The position numbers and the translations under genes were made by a program. DNA of 64,000 nucleotides. Source: Turnera subulata (taxonomy: Eukaryota > Streptophyta > Magnoliopsida > Malpighiales > Passifloraceae). The stretch covers positions 19,303 to 83,302 of the forward strand of contig JAKUCV010003227.1 in the NCBI GenBank assembly GCA_028386065.3. The letters are read 5' to 3'. Positions within the stretch are counted from its first letter, which is position 1. Each line of letters starts with the position of its first letter. Shown here one piece after another: positions 36,282 to 48,035 of the stretch. The notes under the pieces are model-generated. The model did not search any database, was not told the origin of the DNA, and was given only the letters and a program-made list of their open reading frames with translations.

Positions 36282-37480
36282 TTGAAGGAGTTGAAGACTC
36301 AGCTACAGGATTTGTTAGACAAAGGATTTATCAGGCCCAGTGTGTCTCCGTGGGGAGCTCCAGTTCTGTTTGTTAAGAAGAAGGACGACTCAATGAGAAT
36401 GTGTATCGACTACAGGCAATTGAACAAACTGTCAATTCGGAACAAGTACCCATTGCCTCGCATCGATGACTTGTTTGATCAATTGCAGGGGGCTAAGTAC
36501 TTCTCAAAGATTGATCTGAGGTCAGGGTATCATTAGTTGAGAATCAAGGAGGAGGATGTGTGAATAACAGCCTTTAGAAAAAGGTATGGACATTATGAAT
36601 TCTTGGTGATGCCGTTTGGACTGACCAACGCACCAGCAGCATTCATGGATTTGATGAACCGAGTGTTCAAGCGGTATCTTGATAAGTTCGTGATTGTGTT
36701 CATCGATGATGTGCTTGTTTACTCAAAGACCAAGGAGGAGCATGAAGAACACTTGAGAATTGTGCTGCAGATTTTACGAGAAGATAAATTGTTTGCAAAA
36801 TTCTCTAAGTGTGAGTTCTGGTTGGAGAAGGTGACATTCCTAGGCCATTTTATATCAGTGGAGGGCATTGAATAGACCCACAGAAAGTGGAAGCAATTCT
36901 GAAGTGGCCGAAGCAGACCAATGTGACGGAAGTACGGTGTTTCCTTGGACTGACAGGATACTACCGACAGTTTGTTGAAGGTTTTTCATCAATTGCTGCA
37001 CCACTGTGTGGATTGACTCAAAAGAAGAAACCATTTGTATGGACTGATGCTTGTGAGGCTAGCTTCCAGGAGTTAAAGCATAGGCTCACAACAGCACCAT
37101 TACTTGCGCTGCCTAAGGAAGACGGCGTGTACACTATGTACTATGATGCATCAAGAGTTGGATTGGGTTGTGTTTTGATGTAGGATGGCAAGGTAATTGC
37201 TTATGCATCCCGGAAACTCAAGGAGAATGAGGAGAACTACCTGGTGCATGATCTTGAGATGGCAGCAATAGTATTTGTTTTGGAAATTTGGAGGCATTAC
37301 TTGTATGGAGAGCCTTGTGAAATTTATACAGACCGTAAGAGCTTGAAGTACATAATGGAGTAGCGGGATTTGAATTTGAGGCAACGGAGATGGGTGGAGT
37401 TGTTGAAAGATTAGGACTGTATCATCAAGTACCATCCTGGTAAAGCTAATGTTGTAGCTGATGCACTTAGTCGGAAATAT
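36282..37480 (+). pseudogene. pol: gypsy reverse transcriptase and RNase H (broken)
   Basis: RT motifs in order: [42 protein letters not shown], and the catalytic FIDDVLVYS (Asp codons 36705-36710). Connection and RNase H follow: [51 protein letters not shown]. Stops lie at 36534, 36561, 36873, 37181, 37361 and 37412, with a frameshift near 36875. Several of the stops are TAG or TGA where the family has Gln or Arg, as expected from C-to-T change. Confidence 0.9.
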
Positions 37481-37489
37481 GTTGGCAGT

Positions 37490-39062
37490 TTGGCTCACTT
37501 GGGTGTGGTCAGAAGGCCTGCAGTTGGGGCTTGGCATGAGTTGCTGGACCAAGGCTTGCAATGTGGGGTAGCTAAATCAGGAGCACTGCTGGCACATTAT
37601 CAAGTGCGATCAGTTCTAAATGATGATATTGCAAAGGCTCAGAATGATGATGCTGAAACTAAACTGTGGAAGGAAAAAGTGAGCCGAGGAGAGCAAGCTG
37701 GAATTGTAGTTATAGATGATGGAATTCTCAGGAACGGTACAAGAATGTATGTTCCTGATGTTGGGGATCTCTGTAGTAGACTACTAAATGAAGCACATCA
37801 GACACGATACACATTACATCCAAGTTCCACCAAGATGTACCGTGACCTCAAAACACATTATTGGTGGAACAACATGAAGAGGGACGTGGCTAATTACGTC
37901 TCCAAATGCTTGATATGTCAACAAGTGAAGGGAGAACACCAAAAAACACCATGGTTACTTCAGCCTCTATCTGTCCCGGAATGGAAGTGGGAAAGAGTGA
38001 CCATGGATTTTGTTAGCGGATTGCCGCAGACTACAGGTGGATACGATTCCATTTGGGTGATTGTTGACAGGTTAACCAAATCTGCTCATTTTCTTCCGGC
38101 GAAGACTACTTACAGTTTTGCCAAGCTAGCACAGGTTTACATTGATGGAATTGTAAGGCTTCATGGTGTACCTGTTTCGATAGTGTCTGATCGAGGCTCG
38201 CAGTTCACATTGAGATTTTGGCAAAGCTTCCAGGAAGCTATGGGAACACAACTTGACTTGAGTACTGCATTTCACCCGCAAACTGATGGGCAAAGTGAAC
38301 GGGTAATTCAAATTTTGAAAGATATGTTGCGAGCTTGCGTGTTAAGTTATGGGGATAGTTGGAATAAATACTTGTCTTTGGTTGAATTTGCTTATAACAA
38401 TAGCTACCAGTCCAGTATTGGTATGGCTCCTTATGAAGTGTTGTACGGTCGCAGGTGTCGAACACCGATCTGTTGGGATGAAGTTGGGGTCAGAAAACTG
38501 CTAGGTCCTGAGGTTGTGGAACTAACAGCTGAAAAAGTGAAAGTAGCCCGTGAAAATTTGGTTGCTGCTCAGAGTAGGCAAAAGTCTTATGCAGACAATG
38601 GAAGATGGGAATTGGATTTCAGTTGGGGACATGGTTTTTCTTAAAGTATCGCCCACAAAAGGAGTACTACGATTCGGAAGAAAGGGGAAACTAAGTCCCC
38701 GATATCTAGGTCCATTTGAGATACTTGAAAAGATTGGACCAGTGGCATATCGTCTTGCATTGCCACCTAATTTATCGCAGATACACCCGGTGTTTAATGT
38801 GTCAATGCTAAGGAAATACTTGCCAGATCCCTCACATGTTCTAGCACCACAAGAGATTCAGTTGGGGGAGGAATTGACTTATAAAGCGCAACCAATTGAG
38901 ATAGTGGAAAGACAAGTGCGCAGACTCCGTAATAAGGAGGTAGTTTCTGTGAAAGTAGTATGGGAAGAGCCTTCAGGATGGGAGGTTTCCTGGGACTCCG
39001 AAAAAGAGATGCTGGACAAGTACCCACACCTATTCTCAGGTAAATTCGAGGACGAATTTTAA
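37490..39062 (+). pseudogene. pol: gypsy integrase with chromodomain-like tail
   Basis: Integrase inserts the cDNA. The zinc domain is HQTRYTLHPSSTKMY with CLICQ downstream. The core holds TMDFVSGLP (first Asp), SIVSDRGSQFT (second Asp) and the region with HPQTDGQSERVIQ (Glu). A GPF/Y-type stretch YLGPFEILEKIGPVAYRL lies at about 38697-38750. The tail RQVRRLRNKEVVSVKVVW with W and a final FSGKFEDEF resembles a degenerate chromodomain. A frameshift near 38600-38640 splits the core from the tail. Otherwise the frame of 384 codons is open. Confidence 0.88.
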
Positions 39063-39063
39063 A

Positions 39064-39077
39064 TAAGCGGGAGATGA
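39064..39077 (+). other. Polypurine tract, gypsy element 1
   Basis: TAAGCGGGAGATGA directly precedes the 3' LTR start TGTGATAACC, the normal place for plus-strand priming. Confidence 0.7.
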
Positions 39078-41016
39078 TGTGATAACCTGTATAATCGAGA
39101 CTGAAAGTGTTTACTTGATGAAGAAAAGGTGATGGAATGAGAGTTGGTCTCAATAGGTCTCGGTTGGCTAGGCATTGGCTTAGTTAGTCAGTAACTGGTA
39201 CGGGTGGATTAGTTAACGGGTGATTAGTCTTAAACACTGATTGGTGTGCGCTAAGTGCTTGGGGAAAATTAATTTAGGATTAACTAAAAGCTGAGTTTGG
39301 GGTGAGCTGGCTGAGTATGCTGACTGGGAAGACAAGCTGTAGTGGAAAGCAACCAGGAAGTGGAGAGTTGCATGTGCCAAGTGTCAGCAACTAGAGGAAA
39401 GCAGGCAGAAGGTGGAGAGCTGCCTGGGCAGGTGGCAGACCCTGGTGGAAAAGCCAACAGGTGGCTACCTAGTCACCTGTTAGCCTTAGCCACACCTGCC
39501 TAAGCAGGCACTCCAACCCTCTTCTCTGCCAAAAACATTAAAGGCAAAGGGAGATGAGATACTCAGCCATTCTCAAGGTTTTCTCAAGCAGCTAGCACAC
39601 AAAGGAAGGGGGTAAGTGATTTGGGTTGGAATTCTTAAGGGTTTTTGCGTTGTTTGGCTTCCTTGGTGTGCTGTTGGCATGGACAGTGCACTAATTCGAT
39701 TTTGTGAGGAGTATGTGGTTTTATTGTTGGATGTTGGCTTGAGGATGGACAGTATGTAGGTTGGAGGCGTTGACTGGTGGAATTGAAGCACAATTGACCC
39801 GCAGGAGGCCAATTGGTGCGCCTGGTGCACAAAATTGCCCCTGTTGGTGGTCAATTGGTCCCTTCAGTGCTTAATTGGCCTGGACAGGGGAACCTAATGG
39901 CTTGTAGGTCTAACAAGCGCTTGAGTAATTATGCTACTACACTTGGTTAGGGCAGATGGCTGGAGTTGGCGCGCCAATAAATGCATTGGTGCCAACCGAT
40001 TGGCTTAACTAGGCTACTGAGTGTGAGTTCCTACCTCATGTATGTGTTGATGTGCTATATATTGATGTATGCTTATGTGTGGCAGGTGCTAAAACCCATG
40101 GAGCACCAGGAGAAGGTGAAGGGCCTAGTGAGGCCTAATTCTGTGTAAGTTGGGTTGTCATGCTTGTAATGGTTGATGTTGCTTGTTGGTTGATGACCCA
40201 ATATGCTTATTGATGGCACAATGGTGGAATTTTGATGATAAGATGATGATGCCTTGGCTTGTTGACGAGTCCGATAATTGGGCTGTGCATTTCATGCATT
40301 ACATTTGCATCATAACACTTGAAAAAGATGATATTGATGATGAACCTTGCTGTGCTCCTAGGCTGCTTGGTCTATGAGATGATGGTGGTATTGTGCTTGG
40401 CGTCGTGTGTGATTTTGGTAGCCAATCTGTTGTGCCTCGTACGTGGAGCTGTTGGCTAAGAAGTAACATCATTGGCAAGGTTACCAGACCACACAGGGAG
40501 GCCTAGTAGAACCCCACCATAGCTTACCCGTGGGCTGTTCACGGTGGACTGATGAGAAGCTGTTGGTTGTTGTTACTACTTGTATGTGTTATTGTTGTTG
40601 CTAGTTTGATCACCTGCTTATTGAGTCTATGGACTCACCCCCCCTCTTTCCACTCCCTTTCAGGGCAAGGAGTTGATCAGCTTGGTGAGGGAAGGCTCGA
40701 GAGACTCGTTTGTTAGACGATGGGTACTTAGCCAAACTTGGTTCTAGCTAGACTTTGTATATATGAGAATAACTAGCATAAGAACACAAGTAGTGCGCCA
40801 GTATGTTGTACTTGACTTATGTAAGATTAAGCGGGTTGTTGTGAGTATGGTTTAATAATCTGACTTATGATGTTTGTGTTGATGTTTGCTGCGCAACTAT
40901 CGTTTTGCCTGTTGGGCTAGCTTCTACCCATCGTTGATGTAGGCCTTTGGGTGCCCTGTGGCATGCTAAGGGATGTGCATGGCACCTGGCCGGTCACGTT
41001 TGGACGCGGCCTGACA
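39078..41016 (+). repeat. 3' LTR of gypsy element (1939 bp)
   Basis: Matches 32235-34167 with scattered differences and an extra stretch near 39455-39490. The right end CTGACA touches the CAAAT duplication, after which the satellite resumes in register (GCTACCTAAGATGATTCC). Confidence 0.92.
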
Positions 41017-42710
41017 CAAATGCTACCTAAGATGATTCCACAAATATGGGGATGATTTATATGGATTTTAGGATGCCTTCCCCAGACATTTTGAGCTCAT
41101 CTGGGGTGCTTTTCCAATTTTCCCGATTTACGGGATTTTAGTTGTTCTAAAAATAAAAGATCGGACTTCCACTTCTCAGAAAAATCAGAAATTTTGCAGG
41201 TAGTTGGACTGGATTTTTATTGGTTTGTGTACAAAATTTCAGCCCAAAACTCAAAAATCAAAATTTCAGCTCAAAACTCAAAAATCGCACCAATGGCGCA
41301 CCAATGAGCAATCTCCAAATCCACCATGTGAAAAGCTACCTAAGTTGATTCCAAAAATATGGGGATGGTTTATAAGGATTTTTGGACGCCTTCCCCGGAC
41401 ATTTTGAGCTCATCTGGGGTGCTTTTCCATTTCTCCTGATTTACGGGATTTTAATTGTTCCAAGAATGAAAAGCCTGACTTCTACATCTCAAAAAATTCT
41501 GAAAATTTGCAGGTAGTTGGATTGGATTTTTATTGGATTGTATAGAAAATTTCAGCTCAAAACTCAAAAATTAAAATTTCAGCTCAAAACTTAAAAGTCG
41601 CACCAATGGCGCAACAATAGCGCACCGATGGCATAGTGAACCAATGCATAAGAGCAATCTCCAAATCCACCAAGTCAAAAGCTACCTAAGTTGATTCCAA
41701 AAATATGGGGATGGTTTATAAGGATTTTTGGGCGCCTTCCCCGGGCATTTTGAGCTCATCTGGGGTGCTTTTCCATTTTTCCCGATTTACGGGATTTTAA
41801 TTGTTCCAAAAAAGAAAAACCAGACTTCTACATCTCGAAAAAATCTGAAAATTTGCAGGTAGCTGGATTGGATTTTTATTGGATTTTACACAAAATTTCA
41901 GCTCAAAACTCAAAAATCAAAATTTCAGCTGAAAACTCAAAAATCGAACCAATGGCGCACCAATAACGCCCCAATGGGGCACCAATCGCGCACCAATGGC
42001 GCACCAATGGCCAGTGAACCAATGCATAAGAGCAATCTCCATATCCACCATGTCAAATGCTACCTAAGATGATTCCACAAATGTGGGAATGATTTATAAG
42101 GACTTTTGGATGCCTTCCTCGGACATTTTGAGCTCATCTGAGGTGCTTTTCCAATTTTCCCGATTTACGGGATTTTAATTGTTACAAAAATAAAAAATCG
42201 GACTTCCACATCTCAGAAAAATCTGAAATTTTGCAGGTAGTTGGAATGGATTTTTATTGGTTTGTGTAGAAAATTTCAGCTCAAAACTCAAAAATTAAAA
42301 TTTCAGCTCAAAACTTAAAAATCGCACCAATAGCTCACCAATGGCGCACCGATGAGCAATCTCCAAATCCACCACGTCAAACGCTACCTAAGAAGACTCC
42401 AAAAATATGGGGATGATTTATAAGGATTTTTGGATGCCTTCCCCGGACATTTTGAGCTCATCTGGGGTGCTTTTCCATTTTTCCCGATTTACGGGATTTT
42501 AATTGTTCCAAAAATGAAAAGCCTGACTTCTACTTCTCAGAAAATTCTGAAAATTTTCAGGTAGTTGGATTGGAATTTTATTGGATTATATACAAAATTT
42601 CAGCTCAAAACTCAAAAACCAAAATTTCAGCTGAAAACTCAAAAATCGCACCAATGGCGCACCAATAGCGCCCCAATGGGGCTCCAATAGCGCACCAATG
42701 GCGCACCAAT
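41017..42710 (+). repeat. Satellite array block 3
   Basis: About five monomers, same orientation as the other blocks, between gypsy element 1 and the TRIM. The block ends in a CCAAT unit that is the TRIM target site. Confidence 0.95.
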
Positions 42711-43053
42711 TGTGACGGAATCCCACATCGGAAAGGAAGGGGAAGGTCTTGGGCCATATATACAGGGGTGCTGCACACCCCATTAGGTTGACCGTTTGGG
42801 GAGAGGGTAATGACCCCGTGACAATTGGTAGCGGAGCCGACCCGGCCCAACTCTGATGTCACGCCAAGCGCTCCGTGGGGACGGAGTAGGCAGGGTGCCC
42901 GGTCGATGACAAGGGTGTCGTCGGATTCGGTGGGGGAGAATGTGACGGAATCCCACATCGGAAAGGAAGGGGAAGGTCTTGGGCCATATATACAGGGGTG
43001 CTGCACACCCCACTAGGTTGACCTTTTGGGGAGAGGGTAATGACCCCGTGACA
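42711..43053 (+). mobile_element. TRIM (343 bp) with 113-bp terminal repeats
   Basis: Two 113-bp direct repeats (42711-42823 and 42941-43053) start TGTGACGGAATCCCACATCG and end CCCCGTGACA. They differ at two visible sites. Between them lie a primer-binding site TGGTAGCGGAGC (42826-42837), about 90 bp of non-coding sequence and a polypurine tract GTGGGGGAGAA (42930-42940). The target duplication is CCAAT (42706-42710 and 43054-43058). It codes for nothing and depends on proteins of other elements. The repeats hold a TATATATAC word that could be a TATA box. I do not see the 5S rRNA promoter that marks the Cassandra family. Confidence 0.92.
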
Positions 43054-44482
43054 CCAATGGCCCAATGAACCAATGCATAAGAGCAGTCTCCAAATCCACC
43101 ATGTCAAATGCTACCTACGATGATTCCAAAAATATGGGAATGATTTATAAGAATTTTTGGATGCCTCCCCCGGGCATTTTGAGCTCATCTGAGGTGCTTT
43201 TCCAATTTTCCTGATTTACGGGATTTTAATTGTTCCAAAAATAAAAATCGGACTTCCGTATCTCAGAAAAATCTGAAATTTTGCAGGTAGTTGGACTGGA
43301 TTTTTTTTGGTTTGTGTACAAAATTTCAGCTCAAAACTCAAAAATTAAAATTTCAGCTCAAAACTAAAAAAACGCACCAATAGCGCACCAATGGCGCACC
43401 AATGAGCAATCTCCAAATCCATCATGTCAAATGCTACCTAAGAGGATTCCAAAAGTATGGGTATGATTTATAAGTATTTTTGGATGCCTTCCCCGGATTT
43501 TTTGAGCTCATCTGGGGTGCTTCTCCTTTTTTCCCGATTTACGGGATTTTAATTGTTCCAAAAATGAAAAGCCTGACTTCTACTTCTCAGAGAATTCTGA
43601 AAATTTGCAGGTAGTTGGATTGGATTTTTATTGGGTTGGGTACAAAATTTCAGCTCAATACTCAAATATTAAAATTTCAGCTCAAAACTCAAAAATCGCT
43701 CCAACGGCACCCCAATAGCGCACCAGTGGCTCCCCAATGGCGCACCAATGGCGCTGCAATAGCGCACCAATGGCCCAGTGAACCAATGCATAAGAGAATT
43801 CTCCAAATCTACCGTGTGAAATGCTACCTAAGATGATTCCACAAATATGGGGATGATTTATAATGATTTTAGGATGCCTTCCTTGGACATTTTGAGCTCA
43901 TCTGCGGTGCTTTTCTGCTTTTCCCGATTTACGGAATTTTAATTGTTCCAAAAATAAAAAGTTGAACTTCCACATCTCAGAAAAATCTGAAATTTTGCAA
44001 CTAGTTGGATTGGATTTTTATTGTGTGTGTGCAAAAAGTTCAGCACAAAACTTAAGAATTAAAATTTCAGCTCAAACCTCAAAAATCGCACCAATAGCGC
44101 ACCAATGGCGCACCAATGACCAATCTCCAAATCCACCACGTCAAATGCTACCTAAGAGGATTCCAAAAATATTGGAATGATTTATAAGTATTTTTGGATG
44201 CCTTCCCCGGACATTTTGTGCTCATCTGAGGTACTTTTCCAATTTTCCCGATTTACGGGATTTTAATTGTTCCAAAAATAAAAAATCAGACTTCCACATC
44301 TCAGAAAATTCTGAAATTTTCCAGGTAGTTGGATTAAATTTTTATTGGTTTGTGTACAAAATTTCAGCTCAAAACTCAAAAATCCCACCCCAATAGCGCC
44401 CCAATAGCGCACCAATGGCGCCCCAATTGCGCCCCAATGGCGCCCCATTGGCGCCCCAATAGCGCACCAATGGCGCCCCAAT
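43054..44482 (+). repeat. Satellite array block 4
   Basis: About four monomers between the TRIM and the second gypsy. The last 95 bp (44388-44482) are an uninterrupted run of 11-bp CCAAT units, the longest seen in the window. Confidence 0.95.
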
Positions 44483-44929
44483 TGTCACACTACTTGCACA
44501 ACAGGCCTAGAAAGGTGCGGAATTCTCTAGAATATTATGGAACCCTCTAGACTACTCTTGTGGATAAGCTTGTGTAGACATTTTCCATAGAACATTCTAG
44601 GCCTTGTAATCTCCACCATTGGATCATGGATCTTTCTAGAAGAGCAATCCTAGCCATCCATTGAGGTGGGGGATTTGCCTATATATAGGGGAGGGCTCCT
44701 CATTTGTAAGAATTATACACTCTTTGTACACAGTATTGAGCATTGTATACTTGTGGGAAGTAATACAATTGGGTTCATTCCTTCCAAACACTTTCTTGCT
44801 CTCTTGTTGCCTTTTCTTATTCTTTCTTCAAGTGCTTTTGTTGGTGCAAGACTGACTTAGGCTTGAGTTTGAGTGAAAATTGCCTAAGTGTCGCACGGGC
44901 TAGCATTCCAAAACTCTAAGTCCATGACA
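44483..44929 (+). repeat. 5' LTR of gypsy element 2 (447 bp)
   Basis: Pairs with 49010-49455. It contains CCTATATATAGG at about 44679-44689, a clear TATA box, followed by GGGGAGGGCTCC and a CT-rich region. It ends CCATGACA just before the primer-binding site. Confidence 0.93.
44680..44688 (+). promoter_or_regulatory. TATA box of gypsy element 2 LTR
   Basis: TATATATAG in the middle of the LTR; the 3' LTR has TATATAAAG at the same place (near 49207). Both are followed by the same G-rich and CT-rich stretch. Confidence 0.6.
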
Positions 44930-44931
44930 GT

Positions 44932-44943
44932 TGGTAGCGGAGC
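44932..44943 (+). other. Primer-binding site, gypsy element 2
   Basis: TGGTAGCGGAGC, three bases after the LTR end. Same 12-mer as in gypsy element 1, the TRIM and the copia leader at 57643. Confidence 0.75.
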
Positions 44944-44958
44944 AAATGTTTCAAGTGC

Positions 44959-46195
44959 TTGGGAATAGCGGAGATGGTGTCACCATGTGAGCAAGTCATG
45001 GTTAGTGGTGTTGAGGAGGAGCATGTTTCGAGGGAGGAACAACGTCCTACCAAGGGTGGCAAGAAGGCTTCTAGGGGGAAGACCGTGGAAAGGGATCGTC
45101 TACCCGAAGTAGAGCAAAGGCTCGCCCGGACATGCCTTAGTTTGGCGGACCTTACCGATGAAGTTGAGAAGCATGACCAACGAATCAAGGAGCTTGGGTC
45201 GGGGGACCAAGAGGAGCTTCGTGGGGAGATGCAAGGTGCCCTCAATGTTGTCGTAGACTCATTCAAGATGGAGCTTGAAGAGTTCAAGTCTCGGCAAGAC
45301 ACTATCCTAGACCAACTTGCTACCGTCATGGAGGACATGCAAGAACTCAAGGGGGAGTTTGCCGTGTACAAAAAGGCCGTAGCAGAAGGGAGTGTGGTGG
45401 TCACTACGGAGCCGAGGCTTGATGTTCCAAAGCCGAAGGTCTTTGATGGGGCTCGCAATGCAAGGGAGCTTGACAACTTCCTCTTCAAATGTGAGCACTA
45501 CTTTGATGGTGCGGGTATCAGGGATGATGCCAAGAAGATGAGTACCGTGTCCCTCTACCTTAGTGACACTGCAATGCTTTGGTGGAGACGTAGGTATGCC
45601 GACATTGAGAGAGGCACGCTTGGAATGATACATGGGCTGATTTCAAGCGGGAGATCAAGGCTCAATTCTACCCGCAAAATGTGGAGTTGGAGGCACGTGG
45701 GAAGCTTTGGCGGCTTTCTCACAAGGGCAATATTCGGGAGTATGTGAAGGAATTCATGAAGTTGTTGTTGGAGATACCCGACTTGCCCGACAAGGAGGCA
45801 ATGTATGCTTTCTTGGATGGCCTACAAAATTGGGCCAAGTTGGAGCTACAAAGGCGAGGCGTACAAGATCTCACCACCGCGATTGCCACGGCCAAATCAT
45901 TGGTGGAGTTCAAGAAGCCCAATGCGCCTAAGCCTAAAGGATCCAAGGAGCACAAAGGAAAAGGTAGGGGAGCACCTAGCTACCCCAAGGAAGCAAAAGA
46001 AGGCACCTCCAAGCCACTATACAAGGGCAAGCCATTCAACAAGGGAGGCAAGTTTGGTGGTGACAAGGGAAAGGAGAAGCTCATTAACACCGGGTGCTTC
46101 CTTTGTTCGGGTTCGCACAAGGCGGTGGATTGTCCTGAGAGGAACAAGCTAGCCGCCCTCATCCAAGGACAAGAGAAGGAGACTACCAAGGATCC
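44959..46195 (+). pseudogene. gag: gypsy gag (frameshifted)
   Basis: The start at 44959 is the first ATG of the open frame after the primer-binding site. An N-terminal charged part contains a likely coiled coil (LEEFKSRQDTILDQLATVME). The capsid core follows: DVPKPKVFDGARNAREL, FLFKCEHYF, AMLWWRRRYAD. A frameshift near 45620 moves the reading to the frame that continues into pol (IKAQFYPQN and YVKEFMKLLLEIPDLP). A Lys/Gly-rich stretch leads to one zinc knuckle, CFLCSGSHKAVDC (CX2CX3HX4C). Only the frameshift separates gag from pol. Confidence 0.88.
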
Positions 46196-48035
46196 AAGGG
46201 TGGGTGCAATGAGGCTACTTAATGCGGTGAAGGCTACTACCAAACGGACTAAGGTGGAGCACATGGGCCGAATGTATGCCATGCCAACCAGTAATGGGGA
46301 GCAAACTCGGGCGCTAATTGATACGGGAGCTACTCACAACTTCATCGAGAAGGATGAGGCTAGGAGGATCGACATCAAGTATGAAGAGGAACGTGGGCAA
46401 TTAAAAGCCGTGAATTCGGAGGCAAAGCCATTCTATGGAGTTGCACGTGGGGTGGACATGTGTATCAGAAATTGGCGAGGTAAAGTTGATTTTTCTGTTG
46501 TGCCTATGGATGATTACCCCGTTGTGCTAGGTATGGAGTTCCTTGATCACACCAAGGCCATCCCCGTGCCAAGTGCCAACACTCTTATCCTTGAGGAGGG
46601 GGACAAGTCTTGTGTGGTATCGGTGGCTCGTGAGAAGATGCTAAAGGAGAAGGCCATTTCGGCCATGCAACTTAAGAAGGGAGTCCGAAGGAATGAGCCA
46701 ACCTATCTAGCCACTTTGGTGCTTAATGAAGACACAACGATAGCCGATGACATGCCAAGTGAGGTGAAGCAAGTGCTTGGCGAGTTTGAGGATGTGATGC
46801 AAAAGGAGCTTCCAAGGAGAGTACCACCACGGTGGGAGGTAGATCACAAGATTGAGTTGGAGCCTAATGCAAAGCCCCCTGCCGCTACCCCATATCATAT
46901 GGCACCACCCGAGTTGGAGGAGTTCCGGAGGCAACTAAGGGATTTGTTGGATGCGGGGTTCATCCAACCATCTAAGGCACCATTCAGAGCACCGGTGTTG
47001 TTCCAAAAGAAGCATGATGGTTCGCTGCGGTTGTGCAATGACTACCGAGCCCTCAACAAGATCACCGTGAAGAACAAGTACCCAATTCCTCTCATCGCAA
47101 ACTTGTTCGACCAGCTTGGCGAGGCTCGATGGTTCACAAAGCTTGACTTGAGATCGGGCTACTACCAAGTGAGGATTGCCGAAGGGGATGAGTCAAAGAC
47201 AACTTGTGTCACCCGGTATGGTGCCTATGAATTCTTAGTTATGCCTTTTGGTTTAACTAACGCCCCCGCTACGTTTTGCACTTTGATGAACAAAGTTCTC
47301 CACCCATTCTTGGATCGCTTTGTTGTGGTATACCTTGATGACATTGTCATCTATAGCAACACCTTGGAGGAGCATGTCCAACACCTACAAGTGTTCCAAG
47401 CCTTGCGGGAAAACGAGCTTTATGTGAAGAGGGAGAAGTGTGCCTTCGCCCAACATGAAGTTATATTCTTAGGGCACCGAGTGGGAGGCGGCAAGTTGAC
47501 GATGGACCGGGCCAAAGTAGAGGCAATCCAAGCATGGGAGCCCCCTAAGCGAGTCCCCGAGCTCCGATCTTTCATTGGGCTCGTCAACTATTATCGGAGA
47601 TTCATCATGGGGTACTCGGCCATTGCAGCACCATTGACGGACCTATTGAAGAAGAACAAGCCGTGGGTTTGGTCCGAGGAATGCCAACAAGCCTTTGATG
47701 CTTTGAGGAAGGCTATCATGGAGGAACCGGTGCTAAGTTTGCTCGACCATACCAAGCCATATAAGGTGGACACGGATGCTTCAGATTTTTCCATTGGAGG
47801 TGTGCTTATGCAAGAGGGGCATTCGATTGCTTATGAGAGCCGCAAGCTTAATAACACGGAGCGGCGCTATACGGTGCAAGAGAAGGAGATGACGGCGGTG
47901 GTCCATTGCCTACGGGTTTGGAGGCACTACTTGCATGGGAGCAAGTTTGTTGTCAAGACGAACAACGTGGCCACAAGTTATTTCCTCACACAAAAGAAGC
48001 TCACACAAAGCAAGCACGGTGGGAAGACTTTCTAG
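46196..48035 (+). pseudogene. pol: gypsy protease, reverse transcriptase and RNase H
   Basis: This is the longest open frame in the window; it starts upstream in gag at 45681 and runs 784 codons. Protease: ALIDTGATHNFI with Asp at 46320, then [70 protein letters not shown] (47331 on), FLGHRVGGG. RNase H: VDTDASDFSIGG, YESRKLNNTE, RHYLHG. All catalytic Asp residues of RT are kept. The frame breaks near 47985-48035 within RNase H, where reading shifts to the next frame (HPGKAN-like YKPGKANLVADALG). Confidence 0.9.

Larger units (their letters stand above)
32235..41016 (+). mobile_element. Full-length but inactive Ty3/gypsy element (8782 bp)
   Basis: Both LTRs (32235-34167 and 39078-41016, TGTGATAACC to GTGACA/CTGACA) and a 5-bp CAAAT duplication (32230-32234 and 41017-41021) are present. 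The primer-binding site is at 34172 and the polypurine tract at 39064-39077. Domain order gag, protease, RT, RNase H, integrase is that of gypsy. A chromodomain-like tail points to a chromovirus. The LTRs differ by scattered substitutions and an indel of about 30 bp near 39455-39490, so the insertion is not recent. Many stops prevent expression of a complete polyprotein. Confidence 0.93.

Noticed and set aside
42711..43053. Cassandra-type TRIM
   Set aside because: The start CCCACATCGG is similar, but the 5S rRNA-like promoter boxes that define Cassandra are not present.
44388..44482. CRISPR-like array of short repeats
   Set aside because: The units are contiguous 11-mers without unique spacers, in plant satellite DNA.
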